In this document: one piece after another, positions 1 to 5,081 of the stretch
Layout: every line of letters begins with the position of its first letter
How positions within the stretch are numbered: the first letter of the stretch is position 1
Source of the DNA: an uncultured Ruminiclostridium sp.
GTDB lineage: Bacteria; Bacillota; Clostridia; Oscillospirales; Ruminococcaceae
Length of the DNA: 5,081 bases
Direction of reading: 5' to 3'
Assembly (NCBI GenBank): GCA_934462775.1
Contig: CAKSIR010000144.1
Coordinates: forward strand, 1 to 5,081
Notes under the pieces: generated by a model
What the model was told of the DNA's origin: nothing
What the model saw: the letters and a program-made list of their open reading frames with translations, nothing else
Databases searched by the model: none
Position numbers and translations under genes: made by a program

Positions 1-5
1 GGACA

Positions 6-37
6 ATTATACCATAACCTTGTGGTTATGGTATAAT
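6..37. repeat. Perfect 14-bp palindrome upstream of the ABC-F gene
   Basis: The arms ATTATACCATAACC (6-19) and GGTTATGGTATAAT (24-37) are exact reverse complements around a TTGT loop. No T-run follows on the plus strand, so it does not look like a simple intrinsic terminator for a gene to the left. The right arm ends in TATAAT at 32-37, which is also the left end of the next palindrome (32-58); the two hairpins therefore cannot form at once on the same strand. It could be a regulatory hairpin, an operator, or part of a composite palindromic repeat. Confidence 0.75.
29..37 (+). promoter_or_regulatory. Candidate extended -10 promoter for the ABC-F operon
   Basis: TGGTATAAT fits the extended -10 form TGnTATAAT. 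No convincing -35 box lies 16-18 bases upstream, where palindromic sequence is found instead, so the call rests on the -10 alone. Transcription would begin near the AAA centre of the palindrome (about 44) and give a leader of roughly 135 bases before the TTG start codon. A promoter outside the window could also read through. Confidence 0.4.
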
Positions 38-58
38 AAACGCAAAGCGTTTATTATA
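29..58 (+). repeat. 30-bp palindromic element, copy 1
   Basis: The core is a perfect 12-bp inverted repeat, TATAATAAACGC (32-43) and GCGTTTATTATA (47-58), around an AAA centre, preceded by TGG. The same 30 bases recur exactly at 4444-4473. Both copies are intergenic, in the same orientation, and lie upstream of a plus-strand gene. The left end reads TGGTATAAT, an extended -10 motif, and the symmetry places another TATAAT on the minus strand. It could be a dispersed palindromic repeat or a repressor operator overlapping a promoter; the sequence alone does not decide. Confidence 0.8.
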
Positions 59-60
59 CA

Positions 61-80
61 TCAAAATGACAGAATTTTGA
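61..80 (+). other. Leader hairpin, 7-bp stem
   Basis: TCAAAAT (61-67) pairs exactly with ATTTTGA (74-80) across a GACAGA loop. It is AT-rich and followed by GGTGAGC rather than a T-run, so it is not a terminator. It begins only a few bases after the preceding palindrome and adds to the structured leader of the ABC-F gene. Confidence 0.4.
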
Positions 81-91
81 GGTGAGCAGCG

Positions 92-129
92 ATTTATTCG
101 GTAAAAGCAAAACGCAAAACGGAATAAAT
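92..129 (+). other. Leader inverted repeat with internal tandem GCAAAAC
   Basis: ATTTATTC (92-99) is the reverse complement of GAATAAAT (122-129). The 22-base loop contains two tandem copies of GCAAAAC (107-113 and 114-120). The right arm covers most of the start codon of the small leader ORF at 128-160, so pairing would mask it. The long loop and short AT-rich stem make this a weak structural call. Confidence 0.3.
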
Positions 130-160
130 GTTCATGCAAAAAGCATATCAGCACAACTAA
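128..160 (+). CDS. Possible 10-residue leader peptide ahead of the ABC-F gene
   Basis: An ATG at 128 opens a short frame reading MFMQKAYQHN and stops with TAA at 158-160, 18 bases before the TTG start of the ABC-F gene and in the same frame. The only ribosome-binding-like signal is a weak GGA at 121-123, four bases from the ATG. Some antibiotic-resistance ABC-F genes are controlled through translated leader ORFs, which is the reason to list it, but the downstream protein looks Uup-like rather than like a resistance factor. The frame may well be chance. Confidence 0.15.
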   Translation: MFMQKAYQHN

Positions 161-178
161 ACTGAACGGAGCGGCAAA

Positions 179-1951
179 TTGATACTTTTATCGGCACAAA
201 ATATTACAAAAATCTACGTTGAACGAAAGATACTTGATAACGTGTCGTTTTTTCTCAACGAGGGTGATAAAATCGGAATTATCGGCGTAAACGGTACGGG
301 AAAATCCACGCTGTTAAAAATTCTTGCAGGACGTGAACATTACGACAGCGGCGAAATCACCAAAACAGGCGGCGTGCGAATCGGCTATCTGCCGCAAACT
401 CCTGTTTTTGACAGTCACGCTACAATCATCGAACACGTTTTTGCAGGTCTTTCCGAAGCGGAACGTGACGCAAAGCAGTATGAGGCGAAAGCAATCCTCA
501 CAAAGCTTGGAATAACCGACTTTGAGAGGGATATAACGACTATGTCAGGCGGAGAAAAGCGCCGTGTGGCAATTGCGGCGGCGCTTGTTAAACCTTGCGA
601 GGTGCTGATCATGGACGAGCCGACCAACCATATAGACAACGAAACCGTAACCTGGCTTGAGGAGCTTTTGCAGAAATACAAGGGAGCTATCGTCATGGTA
701 ACGCACGACAGATATTTCCTCGACCGCGTTTCAAACAAAATTGTCGAGGTCGACCGCGGAAAGCTGTACAGCTACGACGGAAATTTCAGCACATTTGTGA
801 AGCTTAAGGCGGAGCGTGAGGAAATGGCGCTGAATACCGAGCGCAAAAACAAAAGCCTGTACCGCCGTGAGCTTGAATGGATTAGGCAGGGACCCTGCGC
901 AAGAGGAACAAAAAGTAAGGAGCGAATTGCGCGCTTTGAAGCGCTTGAAAATAGGGAAAAGCCTGTTCAGGAAAGCAAGCTGGAGCTTAATTCGGTTTCA
1001 AGCCGTCTTGGTAAAAAGATAATCGAAATTCACGATATAAGCAAATCCTTTGAGGGAAAACCGCTGATAAAGGACTTCGGCATAAACATTCAGCGTGACG
1101 CAAGAATTGGGATTGTGGGCAGAAACGGCTGCGGCAAGTCCACGTTTCTTAAACTGATGATTGGAAAAATCAAGCCTGACAGCGGCGAGATTGTTGTCGG
1201 CGACACTGTAAAAATCGGCTATTTTTCTCAGGAAAGCGATGATATGCCACTTGATATAAGGGCAATCGATTATGTAAAGCAGTCGTCAAACCGCATTGAA
1301 ACAGTAGACGGAGTGCTTACCGCTTCTCAGCTGATGGAGAAATTTCTATTCACGGGCGAACAGCAATACAGCCTTGTCGGCAAGCTGTCGGGCGGTGAAA
1401 GAAAAAGGCTTTATCTGCTTAAAATACTGATAACAGCGCCAAACGTTCTGCTGCTTGACGAACCTACCAACGATTTGGATATTACAACGCTGGAAATACT
1501 TGAGGATTATATCGACAACTTCAAGGGCGCTGTTATCGCCGTTTCTCACGACCGCTATTTCCTTGATAAGATTGCCGACTCAATATGGGAGTTCTCCGGA
1601 AACGGTGAAGTCAACCGCTATCTCGGCGGATACACCGACTACCTTGAAAAGCGTCCCGCGCCTGTGGAAATTTCAAGGCAGAAGGATGAGAAGCCAAAGG
1701 CAAAAAACAAGTCTGCAAGGCTGAAATTTTCGTACAACGAGCAGCGGGAATTTGACAGCATTGACAGCGAAATTGAGCAGCTTGAAAACGAAATCAGCCG
1801 TATTGACGAAGAAATCGGAAACTCGTCATCGGACTTTGAAAAGCTGCAAAGGCTGATGGAAGAAAAACAGACGGCAGAGGAAAAACTCGAACAGAAAATG
1901 GATCGCTGGGTGTACCTCAACGACCTTGCTGAACAGATAAAAAATCAATAA
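179..1951 (+). CDS. ABC-F family ATPase, Uup-like, with C-terminal coiled coil
   Basis: A soluble tandem-ATPase protein of the ABC-F class, which acts on ribosomes rather than as a membrane transporter. Nucleotide-binding domain 1 has Walker A GVNGTGKS (36-43), signature MSGGE (122-126), Walker B ending LIMDEPTNHID (143-153) and switch His176. The inter-domain linker (about 185-280) is charged and helical and contains ELEWIRQG (231-238), typical of the tRNA-contacting linker. Domain 2 has GRNGCGKS (314-321), LSGGE (403-407), LLLDEPTNDLD (424-434) and His457. Residues 498-515 are basic, and about 520-590 form a Glu/Lys-rich coiled coil like the Uup C-terminal domain. No transmembrane segments are seen. 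The start is TTG: GGAG at 168-171 sits 7 bases upstream, an in-frame stop lies at 158-160, and the first in-frame ATG is at residue 122. Length (590) fits the family. A role in ribosome rescue or assembly is more likely than drug resistance, but this is inference. Confidence 0.93.
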   Translation: MILLSAQNITKIYVERKILDNVSFFLNEGDKIGIIGVNGTGKSTLLKILAGREHYDSGEITKTGGVRIGYLPQTPVFDSHATIIEHVFAGLSEAERDAKQYEAKAILTKLGITDFERDITTMSGGEKRRVAIAAALVKPCEVLIMDEPTNHIDNETVTWLEELLQKYKGAIVMVTHDRYFLDRVSNKIVEVDRGKLYSYDGNFSTFVKLKAEREEMALNTERKNKSLYRRELEWIRQGPCARGTKSKERIARFEALENREKPVQESKLELNSVSSRLGKKIIEIHDISKSFEGKPLIKDFGINIQRDARIGIVGRNGCGKSTFLKLMIGKIKPDSGEIVVGDTVKIGYFSQESDDMPLDIRAIDYVKQSSNRIETVDGVLTASQLMEKFLFTGEQQYSLVGKLSGGERKRLYLLKILITAPNVLLLDEPTNDLDITTLEILEDYIDNFKGAVIAVSHDRYFLDKIADSIWEFSGNGEVNRYLGGYTDYLEKRPAPVEISRQKDEKPKAKNKSARLKFSYNEQREFDSIDSEIEQLENEISRIDEEIGNSSSDFEKLQRLMEEKQTAEEKLEQKMDRWVYLNDLAEQIKNQ

Positions 1952-1962
1952 CGGAGGCTAAT

Positions 1963-2472
1963 ATGAGTGAATTTAAAAAAGTGAATCCGGTTAAATTTGA
2001 CGAAAGTCCATTCAGAAAAATCGGAAAGGACTGGATGCTGGTTGCTGCCGAAAAAGGCGGCAAGGTGAACGCAATGACCGCTTCGTGGGGCGGAATAGGC
2101 GTTCTCTGGGGCAAAAACGTTGCCTTTGTATTTATCAGAAAAAGCCGCTACACAAAGGAGTTTGTCGATAGCAGCGAAACATTTTCTCTGTCTTTCTTCA
2201 ACCATGCCGAAAACGCTGAAATGCTGAACTACATGGGAAAGGTTTCAGGCAGGGAAGAGGACAAAATTGCAAAATGCGGACTTACTGTGAACCACGCTGA
2301 AAACACGCCTTACTTTGACGAGGCTGAAACGGTAATGCTTTGCAGAAAAATGGCGGTTGTTCCCATTTCTGCTGACAATTACCTCGACCCGTCAATTGAC
2401 GGCAGATGGTATGCCGACAAGGATTACCATGATATGTATGTTGCAGAAATCCTTGATATACTGGAAAAATAA
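1963..2472 (+). CDS. Flavin reductase-like (FMN-binding split-barrel) protein
   Basis: A 169-residue protein resembling the flavin reductase-like/flavoredoxin family, small FMN-binding split-barrel proteins that act in the cytoplasm as flavin reductases or electron carriers. Visible family features are the N-terminal segment with NAMTASWGG (36-44), where the flavin-contacting strand-turn lies, then the hydrophobic VAFVFIRKSRYT (53-64) and SETFSLSFF (71-79), and a closing strand HDMYVAEILDI (156-166). No signal peptide or membrane segment is seen. The ATG is preceded by GGAGG (1953-1957) at 5 bases. Only 11 bases separate it from the ABC-F stop, so the two are probably co-transcribed, although no functional link is obvious. 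The physiological substrate cannot be read from sequence; the assignment is to fold and family only. Confidence 0.85.
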   Translation: MSEFKKVNPVKFDESPFRKIGKDWMLVAAEKGGKVNAMTASWGGIGVLWGKNVAFVFIRKSRYTKEFVDSSETFSLSFFNHAENAEMLNYMGKVSGREEDKIAKCGLTVNHAENTPYFDEAETVMLCRKMAVVPISADNYLDPSIDGRWYADKDYHDMYVAEILDILEK

Positions 2473-2515
2473 GGATGTATCTCGCAGAGAACAGCCTCGC
2501 AAACAGTCTTATATA

Positions 2516-2550
2516 AAAAGTCCCGACACGTTATTTGCGCCGGGACTTTT
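2516..2550. terminator. Bidirectional intrinsic terminator between convergent operons
   Basis: AAAAGTCCCG (2516-2525) and CGGGACTTTT (2541-2550) form a perfect 10-bp stem with a 15-base loop. On the plus strand the stem ends in four T residues, closing the ABC-F/flavin reductase operon. On the minus strand it runs into TTTTTATAT, a better U-tract, closing the chromate-transporter operon. The minus-strand stop codon (2549-2551) overlaps the base of the stem, so translating ribosomes would reach the hairpin. Confidence 0.88.
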
Positions 2551-3115
2551 ATACTATCTCCGCTATAAGATTTATTACCAGATAAACCGCTCCGCAGCCC
2601 GCCATTATAGGTATGGGACTGAGCTTGAATTTACGCAGCAGCACAAAGGCTGTCGCAAAAATCAGCAATGCCGCAAGGTCAAAGGTTTCCACGGAAATAA
2701 TTCCGTCTGTGAATACGGCGGTCTGCAAAATCGAGATGCCTGCCGATAAAATCAGCGCAACAACCACAGCGCGAAGGCTTGCAAGCACACTGTCAAAAAT
2801 CGGTGAGCCCATAAATCTTACATAAATATACGAAAGCACCGAAACAATAATTATTGAGGGGAGAATGCAGCCTATTGTTGCCGCTAATGCGCCGCCGAAG
2901 CCTGCCACGCGGTTTCCCACAAAGGTTGCCGCATTTACCGCAATAGGTCCCGGAGTCATTTCCGAAATGGTAACAAGGTCGGAAAACTGGCTCATTGTAA
3001 TCCAGCCGCGTCCCTCGACAACCTCGCTTTGAATAATAGGCATTGCAGCATAACCGCCGCCTATGCTGAAAAGTCCCACCTGAAGGAAACTGATAAAAAG
3101 CTCCAGATATATCAT
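2549..3115 (-). CDS. Chromate transporter family protein, second half-size (CHR) subunit
   Basis: A 188-residue integral membrane protein of the CHR family, in which one domain is encoded per gene. Diagnostic motifs are IGGG (18-21) in the first membrane segment and TPGPIAVNAA (54-63). Hydrophobic stretches at about 75-100, 110-130, 145-162 and 166-186 fit the usual membrane topology. The start chosen is the ATG at 3115, which overlaps the TGA stop of the upstream cistron as ATGA; an upstream ATG at 3148 would add 11 polar residues and lie inside that gene. AGGAGG (3127-3132) is 11 bases from the ATG, and GAGAGG (3118-3123) is closer. The coupled arrangement suggests that the two halves form a heteromer. 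Chromate efflux is the family's namesake activity; the natural substrate in this organism is unknown. Confidence 0.9.
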   Translation of the reverse strand: MIYLELFISFLQVGLFSIGGGYAAMPIIQSEVVEGRGWITMSQFSDLVTISEMTPGPIAVNAATFVGNRVAGFGGALAATIGCILPSIIIVSVLSYIYVRFMGSPIFDSVLASLRAVVVALILSAGISILQTAVFTDGIISVETFDLAALLIFATAFVLLRKFKLSPIPIMAGCGAVYLVINLIAEIV

Positions 3116-3681
3116 TTCCTCTCGCCCCTCCTTTTGCGGATAAGGCAATAGAGAACGCCTGTTACAGCTGCCGCCGCAATGATGATTATTACGTTCACAT
3201 TAAGAAAAAACGCAGCTATGAATGCAAGGAGCATAACCGAAATGTATACCGCGTCTTTCTTTTTCAGCACATTTTTGGCAAGAGTATATATCACGTCAAA
3301 AATTACCGCCGCAGCTCCAAGCTGCATTCCGCGCAGTACAATTGCAACGTATCTGTTATCGGCAAACGCTTCATAAAAAAAGGAAATTGCGGTTATAATC
3401 GCAATGGGTGGAATTATTGTTCCGAGAACGGCAACTATCGTTCCAATAAAACCGCTGATTTTTCTTCCGACAAGAATTGCAGCGTTGACAGCGATTGCGC
3501 CGGGCGACGATTGAGCGATTGAAGCCATATCCAGCATTTCTTCCTCGCTTATCCAATGCAGCCGGTCAACAAATTTCTTTTTCATCAATGAAATAATGAC
3601 AAATCCGCCGCCGAATGTAAATGTACTTATATATAGTGTATTCAGAAACAATGTCAGCAGTCTGCTTTTGTTTTTTTTCAT
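3112..3681 (-). CDS. Chromate transporter family protein, first half-size (CHR) subunit
   Basis: A 189-residue membrane protein, paralogous to the gene just downstream. It carries FGGG (23-26) and SPGAIAVNAA (59-68), the paired CHR-domain motifs, followed by hydrophobic stretches at about 78-103, 112-134, 144-161 and 163-181 and a basic tail RKRRGERK. The start at 3681 has GGAG (3689-3692) 7 bases upstream and begins MKKNKSRLL, a typical positive-inside N-terminus; an ATG at 3717 would add 12 residues but lacks a comparable binding site. It is first in a two-gene operon with translational coupling to the second subunit. No convincing sigma-A promoter was found in the AT-rich gap upstream. Two single-domain CHR genes in tandem are a common bacterial layout replacing one full-length ChrA. 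Confidence 0.9.
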   Translation of the reverse strand: MKKNKSRLLTLFLNTLYISTFTFGGGFVIISLMKKKFVDRLHWISEEEMLDMASIAQSSPGAIAVNAAILVGRKISGFIGTIVAVLGTIIPPIAIITAISFFYEAFADNRYVAIVLRGMQLGAAAVIFDVIYTLAKNVLKKKDAVYISVMLLAFIAAFFLNVNVIIIIAAAAVTGVLYCLIRKRRGERK

Positions 3682-3770
3682 AAAATCACTCCGTATATAT
3701 AATATCACTCGATTCAAATTATGTAAAGATAAAATTTCAATATATGTGATTTAAAAAAGTTGACGCCAAG

Positions 3771-3799
3771 GTATATAATCCCTTAATTTTCAAATACTA
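3771..3799 (+). promoter_or_regulatory. Candidate sigma-G-like promoter of spoVT
   Basis: GTATA (3771-3775) and AATACTA (3793-3799), 17 bases apart, resemble the forespore sigma-G consensus known from Bacillus (GYATA, then CATWMTA), with one mismatch in the -10. B. subtilis spoVT is sigma-G dependent, which makes the match meaningful. A sigma-A reading is also possible: TATAAT at 3774-3779 with a weak TTAAAA at 3751-3756, 17 bases upstream. The nearby TTGACG (3760-3765) is only 8 bases from that TATAAT and does not pair with it. Confidence 0.4.
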
Positions 3800-3846
3800 C
3801 CGACATAAAGGCTCATAGCCAATAACAGAAAAGGATAGGTTGTATT

Positions 3847-4389
3847 ATGAAAGCAACAGGAATTGTAAGAAGAATAGACGACCTTGGAAGAGTCGTTATA
3901 CCTAAGGAAATAAGACGAACAATGCGAATTCGAGAAGGCGACCCACTTGAAATATATACAAATCCCGATGGCGAGGTGATTTTCAAAAAATATTCGCCCG
4001 TTGGAGAAATTTCGGGCATTGCCGCTCAGTATGCAGAGGTGCTTGCAAAAGTGGGAGGCGCTCCTGCGGCAATCTGCGACCGCGACCACGTTATCGCAGT
4101 GTCGGGAATTCAGAAAAAGGAAATACTCGAACGCAGAGTTTCAAGCTCCCTTGAGGATTTAATCGAACAGAGAAAATCACATTACTACAAATCAAACGAT
4201 GATAAGCGCCTTAACCCAATTGAGGGCGTTGACAAATACGCTATTGCCTGCACGCCGATTATTACGCAGGGCGATGTAAGCGGTGCGGTTATGATGCTGT
4301 CGTCAGACAACAGTGAATACGCAACGCCTGAGCAATCCGCCCTTGTTCAGGCAGCGGCAATGTACTTCAGCAAGCAGATGGAAGAATGA
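3847..4389 (+). CDS. spoVT: Stage V sporulation protein T, AbrB-family transcription regulator
   Basis: A 180-residue DNA-binding regulator of late, forespore-specific gene expression. The N-terminal 50 residues, beginning MKATGIVRRIDDLGRVVIPK and continuing through EIRRTMRIREGDPLEIY, are the swapped-hairpin AbrB domain and are nearly identical to B. subtilis SpoVT as I recall it. Residues about 55-178 form the more divergent GAF-like sensory domain, containing ICDRDHVIAVSG (76-87). Length matches the B. subtilis protein (178). The ATG has AAGGA (3831-3835) at 11 bases and AGG (3837-3839) at 7. It is monocistronic, with its own terminator immediately after the stop and the chromate-transporter operon diverging upstream. 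Known relatives tune sigma-G genes, spore coat and cortex formation and germination; the ligand of the GAF domain is not known. The gene also persists in some Clostridia not known to sporulate. Confidence 0.96.
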   Translation: MKATGIVRRIDDLGRVVIPKEIRRTMRIREGDPLEIYTNPDGEVIFKKYSPVGEISGIAAQYAEVLAKVGGAPAAICDRDHVIAVSGIQKKEILERRVSSSLEDLIEQRKSHYYKSNDDKRLNPIEGVDKYAIACTPIITQGDVSGAVMMLSSDNSEYATPEQSALVQAAAMYFSKQMEE

Positions 4390-4391
4390 CC

Positions 4392-4425
4392 GAAGGCTCT
4401 GTGCAAGACACAGAGCTTTTCTATT
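4392..4425 (+). terminator. Intrinsic terminator of spoVT
   Basis: GCTCTGTG (4396-4403) and CACAGAGC (4409-4416) form a perfect 8-bp stem with a CAAGA loop. The stem can be extended by GAAG/TTTT pairing and is followed by TTTTCTATT. It begins within a few bases of the spoVT stop codon and separates spoVT from dtd. Confidence 0.9.
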
Positions 4426-4452
4426 GCCTTAAAATCGATTTCGTGGTATAAT
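4424..4452 (+). promoter_or_regulatory. Candidate sigma-A promoter of dtd, embedded in the palindrome
   Basis: TTGCCT (4424-4429) lies 17 bases from TATAAT (4447-4452), and the -10 is of the extended type (TGGTATAAT, 4444-4452). The -35 overlaps the end of the spoVT terminator tract, so termination and initiation are back to back. Transcription should start near 4459, in the centre of the palindrome, leaving about 55 bases of leader. A protein bound to the palindrome would block this promoter. Confidence 0.6.
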
Positions 4453-4473
4453 AAACGCAAAGCGTTTATTATA
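4444..4473 (+). repeat. 30-bp palindromic element, copy 2
   Basis: Identical over 30 bases to 29-58, including the TGG that precedes the 27-bp perfect palindrome (arms TATAATAAACGC 4447-4458 and GCGTTTATTATA 4462-4473, AAA centre). Similarity continues weakly as ATC after one mismatch and then stops. Unlike copy 1 it has no second palindrome on its left; instead a short AAATCGATTT palindrome (4432-4441) lies a few bases upstream. Confidence 0.8.
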
Positions 4474-4513
4474 TATCGCCCCAGGTTCGGAAGAATATGC
4501 AAAGGAAGTAACT

Positions 4514-4948
4514 ATGAAAATTGTATTACAGCGCGTTACAAACGCACAAGTGGATGTTGACGGAAAAACAGCAGGCAAAATCGGCAGCGGATTGCTGGTG
4601 CTTCTCGGAGTAGGGCAGGGCGATACAGAGAAAGACTGTGAGCGACTTGCAGAAAAAATAGTCAATCTGAGGATTTTCAGCGATGAAAACGACAAAATCA
4701 ATCTGTCGCTCAAGGATATTGACGGAGAAATGCTGGTTGTATCCCAGTTCACACTGTATGCTGACTGCAAAAAAGGACACAGACCGAATTTCCTCAACGC
4801 AGCCAAGCCTGACGAAGCGAATCGCCTTTATGAATACTTTATTAGCGTCTGCAAGGAAAAAGTGCGCAAGGTAGAAAGCGGCATTTTCGGAGCAGATATG
4901 AAGGTTTCATTGCTGAATGATGGACCTTTTACAATTATTTTAGAATAA
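4514..4948 (+). CDS. dtd: D-aminoacyl-tRNA deacylase
   Basis: A 144-residue cytoplasmic homodimeric enzyme that hydrolyses D-amino acids (and misattached glycine) from tRNA, recycling the tRNA and keeping D-residues out of proteins. Family landmarks fall at the expected numbers: the N-terminus [17 protein letters not shown], the SQFTLYA motif (77-83) containing Thr80, GHRPNF (88-93), and the chiral-proofreading Gly137-Pro138 pair in NDGPFT (135-140), where the familiar form is NDGPVT. Length is normal and the reading frame intact. The ATG has AAGGAAG (4502-4508) well placed upstream. It has its own promoter within the palindromic element and is followed directly by a tRNA promoter, with no strong terminator visible. 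In many Firmicutes dtd sits behind relA; that linkage is absent here. Confidence 0.96.
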   Translation: MKIVLQRVTNAQVDVDGKTAGKIGSGLLVLLGVGQGDTEKDCERLAEKIVNLRIFSDENDKINLSLKDIDGEMLVVSQFTLYADCKKGHRPNFLNAAKPDEANRLYEYFISVCKEKVRKVESGIFGADMKVSLLNDGPFTIILE

Positions 4949-4962
4949 TTTGCAAAAAAGTA

Positions 4963-4991
4963 TTGACAAATCGGATCTGATGTAGTATAAT
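4963..4991 (+). promoter_or_regulatory. Consensus sigma-A promoter of tRNA-Gln
   Basis: TTGACA (4963-4968) and TATAAT (4986-4991) both match consensus exactly, with an optimal 17-base spacer. The tRNA begins 13 bases after the -10, so the leader removed during maturation is only about 5-8 bases. The -35 starts 14 bases after the dtd stop codon. Confidence 0.92.
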
Positions 4992-5004
4992 TTATTACTG
5001 TCGA

Positions 5005-5080
5005 TGGGGTGTCGCCAAGCGGTAAGGCAGATGACTCTGACTCATCCATTCCGAGGGTTCAAATCCTTCCACCCCAACCA
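5005..5080 (+). tRNA. tRNA-Gln, anticodon CTG, CCA encoded
   Basis: A complete 76-base cloverleaf. The acceptor stem TGGGGTG (5005-5011) pairs with CACCCCA (5070-5076); the D stem is GCC/GGC (5014-5016, 5026-5028); the anticodon stem GATGA/TCATC (5030-5034, 5042-5046) encloses the loop CTCTGAC with anticodon CTG at 5037-5039. The T stem GAGGG/CCTTC (5053-5057, 5065-5069) has one G-U pair and loop TTCAAAT. Discriminator A5077 is followed by encoded CCA. The anticodon reads CAG (Gln). The U1-A72 pair is typical of bacterial tRNA-Gln. The window ends one base later, so a longer tRNA cluster cannot be excluded. Confidence 0.96.
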
Positions 5081-5081
5081 A

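Noticed and set aside
6..37. The first palindrome as a terminator of an upstream gene outside the window
   Set aside because: The right arm is followed by AAACGC rather than a T-run, and the stem is not GC-rich.
82..165. A GTG-started 27-codon frame in the leader
   Set aside because: It has no spaced ribosome binding site, is out of frame with the ABC-F gene, and reads as low-complexity Ser/Lys/Asn-rich sequence without recognisable similarity.
415..738. Long minus-strand open frames inside the ABC-F gene (also at 1346-1549 and 1639-1920)
   Set aside because: They lie opposite a clearly conserved gene with intact ATPase motifs; the translations are Ser/Cys-rich with no domain and no binding sites.
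3682..3770. A sigma-A promoter for the chromate-transporter operon on the minus strand
   Set aside because: Several partial boxes exist (a CATAAT, a TTGAAA, a TTGGCG), but none combine with acceptable spacing; the region is simply AT-rich.
3790..4089. Minus-strand frame over the start of spoVT
   Set aside because: It is antisense to the strongly conserved AbrB domain; the Cys/Ser/Tyr-rich translation is typical of a shadow frame.
4933..4950. AATTATT/AATAATT hairpin at the end of dtd as a terminator
   Set aside because: The stem is entirely A/T, overlaps the stop codon and has no following T-run, so it is too weak to call.

Overview
The window looks like a chromosomal segment of a Gram-positive, endospore-lineage Clostridia bacterium, possibly Ruminococcus/Oscillospirales-like. 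Three things point there: moderate, AT-leaning base composition with very AT-rich intergenic gaps; strong AGGAGG-type ribosome binding sites and a consensus sigma-A promoter; and a clear SpoVT, a regulator confined to the spore-forming Firmicutes lineage. The genus is inference. All genes appear intact, and nothing indicates a plasmid, phage or insertion sequence.

Layout. (1) Bases 1-178 are a non-coding leader dense in inverted repeats: two overlapping perfect palindromes, a 7-bp hairpin, a longer-range 8-bp pairing and a possible 10-codon leader ORF. (2) A TTG-started ABC-F ATPase of the Uup-like type (179-1951) is followed 11 bases later by a small flavin-reductase-fold protein (1963-2472), probably as one operon. 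(3) A bidirectional terminator hairpin (2516-2550) closes this operon and, on the other strand, a two-gene chromate-transporter-family operon. That operon's cistrons (3681 to 3112, then 3115 to 2549) overlap as ATGA. (4) An AT-rich divergent intergenic region separates it from spoVT (3847-4389), which carries a plausible sigma-G-like promoter and ends in a strong hairpin terminator. (5) A second, identical copy of a 30-bp palindromic element seen in the first leader forms the apparent promoter of dtd (4514-4948), the D-aminoacyl-tRNA deacylase. (6) A textbook sigma-A promoter drives a tRNA-Gln(CTG) gene at the right edge.

The protein-coding content is ordinary housekeeping, translation-quality and sporulation material, and no new multi-gene system is evident. 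The most unusual signal is the 27-bp perfect palindrome with embedded TATAAT, repeated identically about 4.4 kb apart, each time just upstream of a translation-related gene (ABC-F and dtd). It could be a dispersed palindromic repeat that supplies promoters, or an operator shared by two co-regulated genes. The first copy is fused to a different perfect palindrome through a shared TATAAT, giving two mutually exclusive hairpins ahead of the ABC-F gene.
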